Source: PRS1 sp965250265 (GTDB lineage Bacteria; Bacteroidota; Bacteroidia; Flavobacteriales; Flavobacteriaceae). Taken from it: a stretch of DNA of 64,000 nucleotides. Under the pieces are notes generated by a model that was not told where the DNA came from, did no database searches, and saw nothing but the letters and a program-made list of their open reading frames with translations. Below are positions 19,401 to 27,755 of this stretch, piece after piece. Position 1 is the first letter of the stretch. Each line of letters starts with the position of its first letter. The stretch lies in the NCBI GenBank assembly GCA_965250265.1, contig CBDFNO010000012.1:248001-312000 (forward strand), in the 5' to 3' direction. The position numbers and the translations under genes were made by a program.

Positions 19401-22198
19401 GTGCTTTCACAGGAGATGTACCAGCAGCAGACATGAGTATTTGTTTAAGTGGATCTATTTCATTGACATATAGTGCAGACGATGGATGTACAAATGATTC
19501 AGTAAGTGCAACTTTCGGTTGGACACAAGGCGCACAAGTAGATGTAGCTGGTCCAGAAGATGATGAGACAGGAGCATGTAATTATGCAGATGATGCAGCT
19601 TTACAAGCAGCTTATACAGCATGGTTAGCAGAGTTCGTTACAAATGAAAATGGCTGTGGCGATGATGGTGCTTTCACAGGAGATGTACCAGCAGCAGACA
19701 TGAGTATTTGTTTAAGTGGATCTATTTCATTGACATATAGTGCAGACGATGGATGTACAAATGATTCAGTAAGTGCAACTTTCGGTTGGACACAAGGCGC
19801 ACAAGTAGATGTAGCTGGTCCAGAAGATGATGAGACAGGAGCATGTAATTATGCAGATGATGCAGCTTTACAAGCAGCTTATACAGCATGGTTAGCAGAG
19901 TTCGTTACAAATGAAAATGGCTGTGGCGATGATGGTGCTTTCACAGGAGATGTACCAGCAGCAGACATGAGTATTTGTTTAAGTGGATCTATTTCATTGA
20001 CATATAGTGCAGACGATGGATGTACAAATGATTCAGTAAGTGCAACTTTCGGTTGGACACAAGGCGCACAAGTAGATGTAGCTGGTCCAGAAGATGATGA
20101 GACAGGAGCATGTAATTATGCAGATGATGCAGCTTTACAAGCAGCTTATACAGCATGGTTAGCAGAGTTCGTTACAAATGAAAATGGCTGTGGCGATGAT
20201 GGTGCTTTCACAGGAGATGTACCAGCAGCAGACATGAGTATTTGTTTAAGTGGATCTATTTCATTGACATATAGTGCAGACGATGGATGTACAAATGATT
20301 CAGTAAGTGCAACTTTCGGTTGGACACAAGGCGCACAAGTAGATGTAGCTGGTCCAGAAGATGATGAGACAGGAGCATGTAATTATGCAGATGATGCAGC
20401 TTTACAAGCAGCTTATACAGCATGGTTAGCAGAGTTCGTTACAAATGAAAATGGCTGTGGCGATGATGGTGCTTTCACAGGAGATGTACCAGCAGCAGAC
20501 ATGAGTATTTGTTTAAGTGGATCTATTTCATTGACATATAGTGCAGACGATGGATGTACAAATGATTCAGTAAGTGCAACTTTCGGTTGGACACAAGGCG
20601 CACAAGTAGATGTAGCTGGTCCAGAAGATGATGAGACAGGAGCATGTAATTATGCAGATGATGCAGCTTTACAAGCAGCTTATACAGCATGGTTAGCAGA
20701 GTTCGTTACAAATGAAAATGGCTGTGGTGATGATGGTGCTTTCACAGGAGATGTACCAGCAGCAGACATGAGTATTTGTTTAAGTGGATCTATTTCATTG
20801 ACATATAGTGCAGACGATGGATGTACAAATGATTCAGTAAGTGCAACTTTCGGTTGGACACAAGGCGCACAAGTAGATGTAGCCGGACCAGAAGATGTAT
20901 CAACAGAAGAATGTGCCTATGCAGATGATGCAGCTTTACAAGCAGCTTATACAGCATGGTTAGCAGAGTTCGTTACAAATGAAAATGGCTGTGGCGATGA
21001 TGGTGCTTTCACAGAAACACCACCACCAGCAGCAAGTTTAAGTATTTGTTCCGATGTGAACATTAACTTAACATATGGTGCAGACGATGGTTGTACTTCT
21101 GATGAAGTAAGTGCAAGCTTTAGTGCAACAAGAGACAGTACACCTCCAACAATTTATGAGGTTCCAGAAGATTATGAGGTTTGTAATGGTACTGCACCAG
21201 AGTCAATCACTCTTAACTGGGATGATAATTGTGGTGAATCCGGACAAGTTACTGGAAATAAAACACTAACTGGAAGTGATACTTGTTCTAGAACATATAC
21301 CTATACTTTTAGTCAATCTGACAGATGTAATAATAATACAACTGAAGAAGTTAATATTACAGAAACTTGGGATGAGTATCAAAACTGCGAAACTATGTTT
21401 GGTAGATATGCACCAAGTAATGAGTGCTTTATTCCAGACTTTAGACGTTGGGGTTGGACAAATGAAATTTCACCTCAAGATGAAGGAGCAGAGCCGTATA
21501 TATTTAACTTATATGCAGGAGCAGCACATTGTGACTATGAGAACAGAGGTTCAGAAGTAGGAACAGCATCAGTTAGCTATTTAGACGGTGAGATTTATGT
21601 AACATATAACCTTACAGGCATTTATGTAATGAATCAAGCTCATATATATGTTGGTTGTGACCCTTATCCAATTGGAGGTAATGGAAGTATAACTGTAGCA
21701 CCTGGACAATATAATTATAACCCAGGAACAGGATTAGATTATGTTCAGAATTTTACTGTTGGACCAATTTATGCCGATGGAGATGTTCATGTTATAGTAC
21801 ATGGTGTAGTTTGTGAAGCAACCTGTAGATGTTCTACTTCGCAAGGACCATTTGATTATGATCCAGAAACTAGTAGTGATGAACCAGAAGGTTGTGATGA
21901 ACCAGAACCAGTTGTAGAAGCTAGATCTGTAGACTTTACAGCATATCCAGTACCATTTGATAATGAAGTTAATATTAAATACTCATTTGATTATGAAACT
22001 GATGTAACTGTTGAAGTATATGATATTAAAGGATCATTATTACGTACATCAATTAACAAAAACTATGTTAAAGGAACTCAAGATAAAACTACTTTAGATT
22101 TATCTAGAACCGCAAACCAATTGTTCTTTGTTAAATTGACGACTAGTAACGGAACCGTTGTTAAGAAAATTGTATCCTCTTCATTAAAGAGACAATAG
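13496..22198 (+). CDS. Giant T9SS-secreted surface protein with 22 identical 89-residue repeats
   Basis: A 2900-residue predicted cell-surface or secreted protein. It has a signal peptide with hydrophobic core MVVMLFLLSVNNLQAQ. An N-terminal domain of about 285 residues opens EVPCIDGNTIDWGLPS. An Ig-like segment follows at about 325-405, then a HYR-like region and the repeat array (residues 499-2456). A divergent 23rd copy follows (about 2457-2545). The C-terminal module holds RRWGWTNEI and HIYVGCDPYPIGG, and the protein ends in a type A T9SS sorting domain starting near SVDFTAYPVPF with the terminal KKIVSSSLKR. Comparison with the paralog favours the ATG at 13502 (MYKFTQ), two codons inside the longest frame. 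The role is unknown; an adhesin or matrix function like other repeat-rich flavobacterial T9SS proteins is plausible. Exact copy number depends on the assembly. Confidence 0.85.
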   Translation: MLMYKFTQLTKTSNFCSCWLNLKKLVKSITGFMVVMLFLLSVNNLQAQEVPCIDGNTIDWGLPSVTGHPSYSYVADDITGNQDDAYHTNAKDIHDFGPGGNEWTLTSVLNKGNIMNAAALVAVAPPADPGSGCVIPLPDGSGDFEYTPGNTYLFFAGDRREKNGTAFMGFWFLINGTAPVGIGGGEFEPEHHDDDLLVLANFSKGAKFADILIYKWDGGALTDITNTTTGLAAQNNQEDAVDVPTPWEGNVKPGQIDYQQYEFYEGVIDLTTVFDLVADPTLLCNAAWMLETRSSVQLTAKLKDYAAGSFNLSPTVEVSDDTVCVGDSASLTATVKQGEMVIADPVADGYTFIWSGPGNFSGQGTATITFDPAALSDAGTYSVAVMSPNNCPPTDDNPEGTLTVNGLSTVSCPNEVTVSSCDYANQGEVDSAFSTWLDGFTYNAQVGAIVTYKVNGNDVNDLNNVTPPDVCGGSVNVMITITDDCGQDSCNQSFSVTAGAQVDVAGPEDDETGACNYADDAALQAAYTAWLAEFVTNENGCGDDGAFTGDVPAADMSICLSGSISLTYSADDGCTNDSVSATFGWTQGAQVDVAGPEDDETGACNYADDAALQAAYTAWLAEFVTNENGCGDDGAFTGDVPAADMSICLSGSISLTYSADDGCTNDSVSATFGWTQGAQVDVAGPEDDETGACNYADDAALQAAYTAWLAEFVTNENGCGDDGAFTGDVPAADMSICLSGSISLTYSADDGCTNDSVSATFGWTQGAQVDVAGPEDDETGACNYADDAALQAAYTAWLAEFVTNENGCGDDGAFTGDVPAADMSICLSGSISLTYSADDGCTNDSVSATFGWTQGAQVDVAGPEDDETGACNYADDAALQAAYTAWLAEFVTNENGCGDDGAFTGDVPAADMSICLSGSISLTYSADDGCTNDSVSATFGWTQGAQVDVAGPEDDETGACNYADDAALQAAYTAWLAEFVTNENGCGDDGAFTGDVPAADMSICLSGSISLTYSADDGCTNDSVSATFGWTQGAQVDVAGPEDDETGACNYADDAALQAAYTAWLAEFVTNENGCGDDGAFTGDVPAADMSICLSGSISLTYSADDGCTNDSVSATFGWTQGAQVDVAGPEDDETGACNYADDAALQAAYTAWLAEFVTNENGCGDDGAFTGDVPAADMSICLSGSISLTYSADDGCTNDSVSATFGWTQGAQVDVAGPEDDETGACNYADDAALQAAYTAWLAEFVTNENGCGDDGAFTGDVPAADMSICLSGSISLTYSADDGCTNDSVSATFGWTQGAQVDVAGPEDDETGACNYADDAALQAAYTAWLAEFVTNENGCGDDGAFTGDVPAADMSICLSGSISLTYSADDGCTNDSVSATFGWTQGAQVDVAGPEDDETGACNYADDAALQAAYTAWLAEFVTNENGCGDDGAFTGDVPAADMSICLSGSISLTYSADDGCTNDSVSATFGWTQGAQVDVAGPEDDETGACNYADDAALQAAYTAWLAEFVTNENGCGDDGAFTGDVPAADMSICLSGSISLTYSADDGCTNDSVSATFGWTQGAQVDVAGPEDDETGACNYADDAALQAAYTAWLAEFVTNENGCGDDGAFTGDVPAADMSICLSGSISLTYSADDGCTNDSVSATFGWTQGAQVDVAGPEDDETGACNYADDAALQAAYTAWLAEFVTNENGCGDDGAFTGDVPAADMSICLSGSISLTYSADDGCTNDSVSATFGWTQGAQVDVAGPEDDETGACNYADDAALQAAYTAWLAEFVTNENGCGDDGAFTGDVPAADMSICLSGSISLTYSADDGCTNDSVSATFGWTQGAQVDVAGPEDDETGACNYADDAALQAAYTAWLAEFVTNENGCGDDGAFTGDVPAADMSICLSGSISLTYSADDGCTNDSVSATFGWTQGAQVDVAGPEDDETGACNYADDAALQAAYTAWLAEFVTNENGCGDDGAFTGDVPAADMSICLSGSISLTYSADDGCTNDSVSATFGWTQGAQVDVAGPEDDETGACNYADDAALQAAYTAWLAEFVTNENGCGDDGAFTGDVPAADMSICLSGSISLTYSADDGCTNDSVSATFGWTQGAQVDVAGPEDDETGACNYADDAALQAAYTAWLAEFVTNENGCGDDGAFTGDVPAADMSICLSGSISLTYSADDGCTNDSVSATFGWTQGAQVDVAGPEDDETGACNYADDAALQAAYTAWLAEFVTNENGCGDDGAFTGDVPAADMSICLSGSISLTYSADDGCTNDSVSATFGWTQGAQVDVAGPEDDETGACNYADDAALQAAYTAWLAEFVTNENGCGDDGAFTGDVPAADMSICLSGSISLTYSADDGCTNDSVSATFGWTQGAQVDVAGPEDDETGACNYADDAALQAAYTAWLAEFVTNENGCGDDGAFTGDVPAADMSICLSGSISLTYSADDGCTNDSVSATFGWTQGAQVDVAGPEDVSTEECAYADDAALQAAYTAWLAEFVTNENGCGDDGAFTETPPPAASLSICSDVNINLTYGADDGCTSDEVSASFSATRDSTPPTIYEVPEDYEVCNGTAPESITLNWDDNCGESGQVTGNKTLTGSDTCSRTYTYTFSQSDRCNNNTTEEVNITETWDEYQNCETMFGRYAPSNECFIPDFRRWGWTNEISPQDEGAEPYIFNLYAGAAHCDYENRGSEVGTASVSYLDGEIYVTYNLTGIYVMNQAHIYVGCDPYPIGGNGSITVAPGQYNYNPGTGLDYVQNFTVGPIYADGDVHVIVHGVVCEATCRCSTSQGPFDYDPETSSDEPEGCDEPEPVVEARSVDFTAYPVPFDNEVNIKYSFDYETDVTVEVYDIKGSLLRTSINKNYVKGTQDKTTLDLSRTANQLFFVKLTTSNGTVVKKIVSSSLKRQ
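14990..20863 (+). repeat. Tandem array: 22 x 267 bp, amino-acid-identical units
   Basis: The spacing from the first unit start to the divergent last copy at 20864 is exactly 22 x 267 bases. All 22 units translate identically, from GAQVDVAGPED to ATFGWTQ. The only nucleotide difference I found is the silent third base of Gly44 (GGT or GGC). Units 1, 4, 8, 11 and 22 have T and all others have C. Each unit has four Cys (17, 43, 61, 76), 16 acidic residues and no Lys, Arg or His. Unit 23 (20864-21130) keeps the core but diverges at both ends. Confidence 0.95.
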
Positions 22199-22222
22199 TT
22201 TTCTAAATAATTATCATTAAAA

Positions 22223-22258
22223 GAAAAAGCAGCTATTTTAATTAATAGCTGCTTTTTC
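22223..22258 (+). terminator. Rho-independent terminator after large T9SS gene 1
   Basis: A perfect 15-bp stem GAAAAAGCAGCTATT / AATAGCTGCTTTTTC with a six-base loop lies 24 bases after the stop codon. The 3' arm supplies the T run. Confidence 0.9.
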
Positions 22259-22524
22259 TAATTTACTTCAATACGATTTTTTCTTGTATGTTTTGATAAA
22301 ATGAAAATTATATATCTGAAAGATTTTGGTTTTCTAGCTTAAAAGATAACAGCATCTTTCTAGTTCTATGCTTAAACTGCAAATACATCGTAAATGATAT
22401 AACTATTTTGGACAGATAAATTTGTCATTCATCGAATATAATAAATTATTTAATTGTATTAAAAATAATTCACTATATTTATATCAATTAAGAAATTCCC
22501 TTTTTTTAATTATAGCATTTTATC
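22259..22524. other. AT-rich intergenic region between the two large T9SS genes
   Basis: No ORF of note or RNA gene is visible. The region holds a TTCATCGA octamer at 22428-22435 followed by ATATAAT, and a TAGCATTTT at about 22513-22521. The latter sits where the paralog has its TACATTTG -7 box. It is probably just upstream promoter DNA. Confidence 0.5.
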
Positions 22525-22572
22525 GATTAATAGCAAAAATGCCTCAATCCTATTATAATTAACATCTTATGT
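22525..22572 (+). promoter_or_regulatory. Leader segment shared with gene 1 (see 13342-13393)
   Basis: GATTAATAGCAA and ATGCCTC are retained at the same distance from the start codon as in the paralog, and AACATCTTATGT aligns with AACACTCTTATGT. A seven-codon mini-ORF (MPQSYYN) spans 22539-22562. This shows that the duplication of the two large genes included their 5' leaders. Confidence 0.45.
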
Positions 22573-22680
22573 AAAATCGTTTTTGGTAACTCAAATTTTG
22601 ATGGTGTCCTAATATTTACATTATTTATTTACCTTCTTAAATTGTTATGTGATATTGTTTATTAATTAAACTTAAATGTT

Positions 22681-25600
22681 ATGTACAATTTTACTCTTTT
22701 TGGGGGGAAAGTAAAACCCACCAAATCTTTTTTAAATTTAACGAATAGTTTTCAAAAATTATTAAAAAGTATAACAGGCTTTGCTGTTGTTATGCTTTTT
22801 TTATTATCTGCAAATACCTTGCAGGCACAAGAAGTACCTTGTATTGATGGTAATACTATTGATTGGGGACTTCCTTCAATTACTGGGCATCCCAACTATT
22901 CCTATGTTGAAGACCCTATTAGTGATGCTGATCATGATGGTAATATGGACGATGCATACCATACCGATGCCAAAGATATTCATGACTTTGGTGTTGGAGG
23001 GAATAACTGGACAATAACTTCAACATTACCTAAAGGTGATATAATGAATGCTTCAGCTCTTGTAGCGGTAGCTGGTCCTCAAGATCCTGGAGATGCCTGT
23101 GGTGCTTTAACTTATATAGAAAACCATACCTATTTATTCTTTGCCGGAGACAGAAGGCAATCGAATGGAACTGCCTTCATGGGCTTTTGGTTTTTAGTTG
23201 GTGGTTCTTCTCCAACAACAGTTATGGGTGATGATATCTTTATGCCAGCACACGATGACGATGATTTATTGGTTCTTGCCAATTTTTCAAAAGGAGCTAA
23301 GTTGGCCGATGTTTTAATATATAGATGGGATGGTGGTGCACTTACAGATATTACAGGTTCTGTAACTGGTGTAGCAGCGCAAAACAATGAAATGGGTACT
23401 ATTGATGTACCTACACCTTGGGAAGGCAATGTTAAAACTGGCCAAACAGATTACGATCAATATGAGTTTTACGAAGGGGTTATAGATTTAACTACTGTAT
23501 TTGACCTTGTAGCGGACCCATTTTTGCTTTGTAATGCATCTTGGATGTTAGAAACAAGATCTTCGGATCAATTAACCGCCAAATTAAAAGATTATGCCGC
23601 AGGTAGCTTTAATTTAGAACCAAACGTTGTAGTATCTGATGATACGGTTTGTACAGGTGGTTCTGCTACATTAACGGCCCAAGTTTTTTATCAAGGAGTA
23701 GAGCAAAACGCTGGCGATTTTAGCTATGTTTGGAAAGACCCAAGTGATAACCCAATAGGTATTGATTCTCATATACTTACCGTCGATCCGGCATTAGTAG
23801 CTGGAGCTTATACTGTTACTGTAACAGATAATGTAAATGGCTGTAATCCTTCTGAACCTGGAACGGGTAATATATTTCTATATCCAGTAACACCAGACGA
23901 TACAGCTTCAGGAAATGTTTGTGAAGGTGATTTGTTTACTTATGAAGGCAATGATTATGCACCTGGTTCATATGATATTCCACGAGTAGATGGTAATGGA
24001 TGTCCTTGGAAAACAGTATTAACTGTAACACAATATCCAACAACACCAGACGATACAGCTTCAGGAAATGTTTGTGAAGGTGATTTGTTTACTTATGAAG
24101 GCAATGATTATGCACCTGGTTCATATGATATTCCACGAGTAGATGGTAATGGATGTCCTTGGAAAACAGTATTAACTGTAACACAATATCCAACAACACC
24201 AGACGATACAGCTTCAGGAAATGTTTGTGAAGGTGATTTGTTTACTTATGAAGGCAATGATTATGCACCTGGTTCATATGATATTCCACGAGTAGATGGT
24301 AATGGATGTCCTTGGAAAACAGTATTAACTGTAACACAATATCCAACAACACCAGACGATACAGCTTCAGGAAATGTTTGTGAAGGTGATTTGTTTACTT
24401 ATGAAGGCAATGATTATGCACCTGGTTCATATGATATTCCACGAGTAGATGGTAATGGATGTCCTTGGAAAACAGTATTAACTGTAACACAATATCCAAC
24501 AACACCAGACGATACAGCTTCAGGAAATGTTTGTGAAGGTGATTTGTTTACTTATGAAGGCAATGATTATGCACCTGGTTCATATGATATTCCACGAGTA
24601 GATGGTAATGGATGTCCTTGGAAAACAGTATTAACTGTAACACAATATCCAACAACACCAGACGATACAGCTTCAGGAAATGTTTGTGAAGGTGATTTGT
24701 TTACTTATGAAGGCAATGATTATGCACCTGGTTCATATGATATTCCACGAGTAGATGGTAATGGATGTCCTTGGAAAACAGTATTAACTGTAACACAATA
24801 TCCAACAACACCAGACGATACAGCTTCAGGAAATGTTTGTGAAGGTGATTTGTTTACTTATGAAGGCAATGATTATGCACCTGGTTCATATGATATTCCA
24901 CGAGTAGATGGTAATGGATGTCCTTGGAAAACAGTATTAACTGTAACACAATATCCAACAACACCAGACGATACAGCTTCAGGAAATGTTTGTGAAGGTG
25001 ATTTGTTTACTTATGAAGGCAATGATTATGCACCTGGTTCATATGATATTCCACGAGTAGATGGTAATGGATGTCCTTGGAAAACAGTATTAACTGTAAC
25101 ACAATATCCAACAACACCAGACGATACAGCTTCAGGAAATGTTTGTGAAGGTGATTTGTTTACTTATGAAGGCAATGATTATGCACCTGGTTCATATGAT
25201 ATTCCACGAGTAGATGGCAATGGATGTCCTTGGAAAACAGTATTAACTGTAACACAATATCCAACAACACCAGACGATACAGCTTCAGGAAATGTTTGTG
25301 AAGGTGATTTGTTTACTTATGAAGGCAATGATTATGCACCTGGTTCATATGATATTCCACGAGTAGATGGTAATGGATGTCCTTGGAAAACAGTATTAAC
25401 TGTAACACAATATCCAACAACACCAGACGATACAGCTTCAGGAAATGTTTGTGAAGGTGATTTGTTTACTTATGAAGGCAATGATTATGCACCTGGTTCA
25501 TATGATATTCCACGAGTAGATGGTAATGGATGTCCTTGGAAAACAGTATTAACTGTAACACAATATCCAACAACACCAGACGATACAGCTTCAGGCGAGG

Positions 25601-26829
25601 TTTGTGTAGGCGATTTGTTTACTTATGAAGGCAATGATTATGCACCTGGTTCATATGATATTCCACGAGTAGATGGTAATGGATGTCCTTGGAAAACAGT
25701 ATTAACTGTAACAGAAAATCCATTACCAATATGTTCAGCTTCAAATAGCACAGAGCTTTGCGTTCCTTGCTTACAGCAAAATCCAGTTATAGACTTAATG
25801 GAAACAGGAGGAGAAGCTACAGCTTGGAGCTGGTCTAGCAATGGTAGTGCTATGATATCTAATGGTAATACAGCGAATGCAAGTGCAACTGGTGCTGTTG
25901 ATGGTGAGATATTTACTGTAATGATAACAGATGCTAATGGTTGTACCTCTTCATGTACTACAACTGTTACAATTGTAGAATGTATAGAAGATTGTGGAAC
26001 AGCCTTTGGTGTATTTACTACAGGTGGAGATGATCCAGAAGTTGAAGGTGCTAGTGAATGTTTCAGAGAAAGTGAACATGGATTTAGACGTTGGGGTTGG
26101 ACCAATGAAATTACGGCAGGAGGAACATATATTCTAGATTTATATCAAGGTGCAGGAAAATGTGATCTTGATAAAGGGACGCTTGTCGGAACAGCTACTA
26201 TAGACTATGTTTATGACGATTATGTTCAGGTGACTTATAACATGTTACCAGGTTATGGTGTTTCTGAAGCACATATATATGTAGGATGTGATCCATATCC
26301 GACCGGAAATAGCGGTAACTATACAGTAGCACCGGGACAATATACCTATAATTCTGGTGGCGATTTGGAGTTTGCATCAACAAATATGACACCTGAAATT
26401 GATGCTAGTGGTACTATTTATGTGATAGTTCATGCCGTTGCATGTGCATCGAATGTACCCGATAATGGTTGTGCTTTTATTCCAGTATCTCGATTTGAAG
26501 GCGATGTACTAGAAGGAAATACGACCTGTGATTGTAAAGCTGATTCAAGTGACTTTAGAAGCGTAGATTTTACAGCGTATCCAGTACCATTTGATAAAGA
26601 AGTTAATATTAAGTACTCGTTTGATTATGATACTGATGTAAGAATCGATGTATACGATATTAAAGGTACTTTAATTAAATCTGACATTAATAATAACTAT
26701 GTTAGAGGTACTCAAGATAAATCAACAATAGATCTATCTCAAGCAGCTAACCAGTTATTCTTTGTAAAATTAACTACGAGTCAAGGAACAATGACTAAGA
26801 AAATTGTTTCATCATCTTTAAAACGTTGA
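22681..26829 (+). CDS. T9SS-secreted surface protein with twelve 51-residue repeats (paralog of 13496-22198)
   Basis: A 1382-residue exported protein. The signal peptide (FAVVMLFLLSANTLQAQ) and the N-terminal domain (from EVPCIDGNTIDWGLPS, about 50-340) are clearly paralogous to the upstream giant gene. An Ig-like segment at about 340-400 leads into the repeats (residues 404-1015). A PKD-like stretch follows (GGEATAWSWSSNGSAM), then the shared RRWGWTNEI / HIYVGCDPYPTG module, and a T9SS type A sorting domain (SVDFTAYPVPFDKEVNI to KKIVSSSLKR). The internal repeat is unrelated to that of the neighbour. It has its own leader and terminator, so it is probably an independent transcript. The role is unknown; adhesion or a surface-layer function is an inference. 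Confidence 0.87.
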   Translation: MYNFTLFGGKVKPTKSFLNLTNSFQKLLKSITGFAVVMLFLLSANTLQAQEVPCIDGNTIDWGLPSITGHPNYSYVEDPISDADHDGNMDDAYHTDAKDIHDFGVGGNNWTITSTLPKGDIMNASALVAVAGPQDPGDACGALTYIENHTYLFFAGDRRQSNGTAFMGFWFLVGGSSPTTVMGDDIFMPAHDDDDLLVLANFSKGAKLADVLIYRWDGGALTDITGSVTGVAAQNNEMGTIDVPTPWEGNVKTGQTDYDQYEFYEGVIDLTTVFDLVADPFLLCNASWMLETRSSDQLTAKLKDYAAGSFNLEPNVVVSDDTVCTGGSATLTAQVFYQGVEQNAGDFSYVWKDPSDNPIGIDSHILTVDPALVAGAYTVTVTDNVNGCNPSEPGTGNIFLYPVTPDDTASGNVCEGDLFTYEGNDYAPGSYDIPRVDGNGCPWKTVLTVTQYPTTPDDTASGNVCEGDLFTYEGNDYAPGSYDIPRVDGNGCPWKTVLTVTQYPTTPDDTASGNVCEGDLFTYEGNDYAPGSYDIPRVDGNGCPWKTVLTVTQYPTTPDDTASGNVCEGDLFTYEGNDYAPGSYDIPRVDGNGCPWKTVLTVTQYPTTPDDTASGNVCEGDLFTYEGNDYAPGSYDIPRVDGNGCPWKTVLTVTQYPTTPDDTASGNVCEGDLFTYEGNDYAPGSYDIPRVDGNGCPWKTVLTVTQYPTTPDDTASGNVCEGDLFTYEGNDYAPGSYDIPRVDGNGCPWKTVLTVTQYPTTPDDTASGNVCEGDLFTYEGNDYAPGSYDIPRVDGNGCPWKTVLTVTQYPTTPDDTASGNVCEGDLFTYEGNDYAPGSYDIPRVDGNGCPWKTVLTVTQYPTTPDDTASGNVCEGDLFTYEGNDYAPGSYDIPRVDGNGCPWKTVLTVTQYPTTPDDTASGNVCEGDLFTYEGNDYAPGSYDIPRVDGNGCPWKTVLTVTQYPTTPDDTASGEVCVGDLFTYEGNDYAPGSYDIPRVDGNGCPWKTVLTVTENPLPICSASNSTELCVPCLQQNPVIDLMETGGEATAWSWSSNGSAMISNGNTANASATGAVDGEIFTVMITDANGCTSSCTTTVTIVECIEDCGTAFGVFTTGGDDPEVEGASECFRESEHGFRRWGWTNEITAGGTYILDLYQGAGKCDLDKGTLVGTATIDYVYDDYVQVTYNMLPGYGVSEAHIYVGCDPYPTGNSGNYTVAPGQYTYNSGGDLEFASTNMTPEIDASGTIYVIVHAVACASNVPDNGCAFIPVSRFEGDVLEGNTTCDCKADSSDFRSVDFTAYPVPFDKEVNIKYSFDYDTDVRIDVYDIKGTLIKSDINNNYVRGTQDKSTIDLSQAANQLFFVKLTTSQGTMTKKIVSSSLKR
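23890..25725 (+). repeat. Tandem array: 11 identical plus 1 divergent x 153 bp
   Basis: Units start every 153 bases from 23890, and the twelfth starts at 25573. Units 1-11 encode the same 51 residues (TPDDTASGNVCEGD...WKTVLTVTQYPT), with Cys11 and Cys38. The only base difference I noticed among them is a silent T-to-C at 25218 in unit 9 (Gly35). Unit 12 changes NVCEGD to EVCVGD and ends TENP. The CxGDxFxYEG pattern resembles known Bacteroidota surface-protein repeats. Confidence 0.93.
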
Positions 26830-26852
26830 TTAATTAGCACTATTTTTAAAAT

Positions 26853-26884
26853 GAAAAAGCAGCCATGAAAGTGGCTGCTTTTTC
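26853..26884. terminator. Bidirectional terminator between convergent T9SS genes
   Basis: The stem GAAAAAGCAGCCA / TGGCTGCTTTTTC has 13 bp and a six-base loop. It is closely similar in sequence to the terminator at 22223-22258. A and T runs on both sides let it also serve the minus-strand gene ending at 26907. Confidence 0.88.
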
Positions 26885-26906
26885 TATTTCAATAGTATTT
26901 TTAATC

Positions 26907-27746
26907 TTATTGTTTTAAAAACTTTATTGTTTTTATAGTATTATCAATTTTTACTCTAGCAATGTAAATGCCATCTTTTAATGAAGAAAGGTCTACAGTC
27001 TCATTGATTTGAGAAAGTTTTTTGTTTAAAACACCTTGTCCTAAAATATTGAATATTTCAATATTATTAAGTGGAGCATTCGACGACTTTATAGTTAATA
27101 CATCACTATCAATATTATAATAATGTTTAAAGCTGCTTGTTTCAAAGTCATCAATTCCTAATAATGTAGTACTTATAGTTACATCGTCAATATTTATAAT
27201 TAATTGTGATCCGGAAATATTTTGATGTCTAAATGCTATATAAACCATATTTCCAGCAAGGGAAGCAATATCTAAACTTCTGGTAACAAAGACTCCAGCA
27301 GCCCCAACATCATCTGCATATTCGCCTCTTTGGACGGGACTCGATTCAAAATCAGATATTTGATTACCAGTTGCAGCATATACGGTATAATACTCATGAG
27401 ATAAAGAAGCCATTTCTCCTCTCACTTTCCATGTAAGTTCAATATCATCGTTAGTATTTAAGGAAGTCAGATCTATTGCATAAGAATAGATCCAATTATC
27501 TGGATTTAAGTCCCCATCGCTCGAATTCCGTGATCTGGAAGTTAGACATTTATGGCCTCCATAAAAACTACCATAATCTCTCCAATACCAGTCATAACCG
27601 TCTCCGTCTTGATCGACAAGATTCCAACAAACATCAACGACATTTGAGTCATCAAATGGTTCTAATATTGGTAGCGTATCGTTGCATTGCGCACTTATAT
27701 TTAAAGTATAACTTAAAATATAAACAAAAAGTAATAATTTTTTCAT
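26907..27746 (-). CDS. T9SS-secreted protein with choice-of-anchor J (cleaved-adhesin-like) domain
   Basis: A 279-residue exported protein: signal peptide (about 1-19, ending ISAQ), then a beta-sandwich domain at about 25-195. That domain has hallmarks of the choice-of-anchor J / cleaved-adhesin family: EPFDDSNVVDVCWN, PDNWIYSYAIDLTS, VYIAFRHQNISGSQLIINID. The C-terminus (about 205-279) is a T9SS type A sorting domain with the ILGQGVLNKK and IYIARVKIDNTIKTIKFLKQ pattern. It is very similar over its first 195 residues to the next gene on the same strand (28094-30103), so the two arose by duplication. The ligand is unknown. Confidence 0.85.
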   Translation of the reverse strand: MKKLLLFVYILSYTLNISAQCNDTLPILEPFDDSNVVDVCWNLVDQDGDGYDWYWRDYGSFYGGHKCLTSRSRNSSDGDLNPDNWIYSYAIDLTSLNTNDDIELTWKVRGEMASLSHEYYTVYAATGNQISDFESSPVQRGEYADDVGAAGVFVTRSLDIASLAGNMVYIAFRHQNISGSQLIINIDDVTISTTLLGIDDFETSSFKHYYNIDSDVLTIKSSNAPLNNIEIFNILGQGVLNKKLSQINETVDLSSLKDGIYIARVKIDNTIKTIKFLKQ

Positions 27747-27755
27747 AATCGAAAT

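Noticed and set aside
14990..25725. Long regular direct repeats considered as a CRISPR-like array
   Set aside because: Units of 267 and 153 bp abut without unique spacers, stay in one open frame and encode repeated protein domains. No cas genes are present.
25638..26105. 155-residue frame opposite the second large T9SS gene
   Set aside because: It arises from the reverse complement of the repeat and linker codons, with no start-region or domain evidence.
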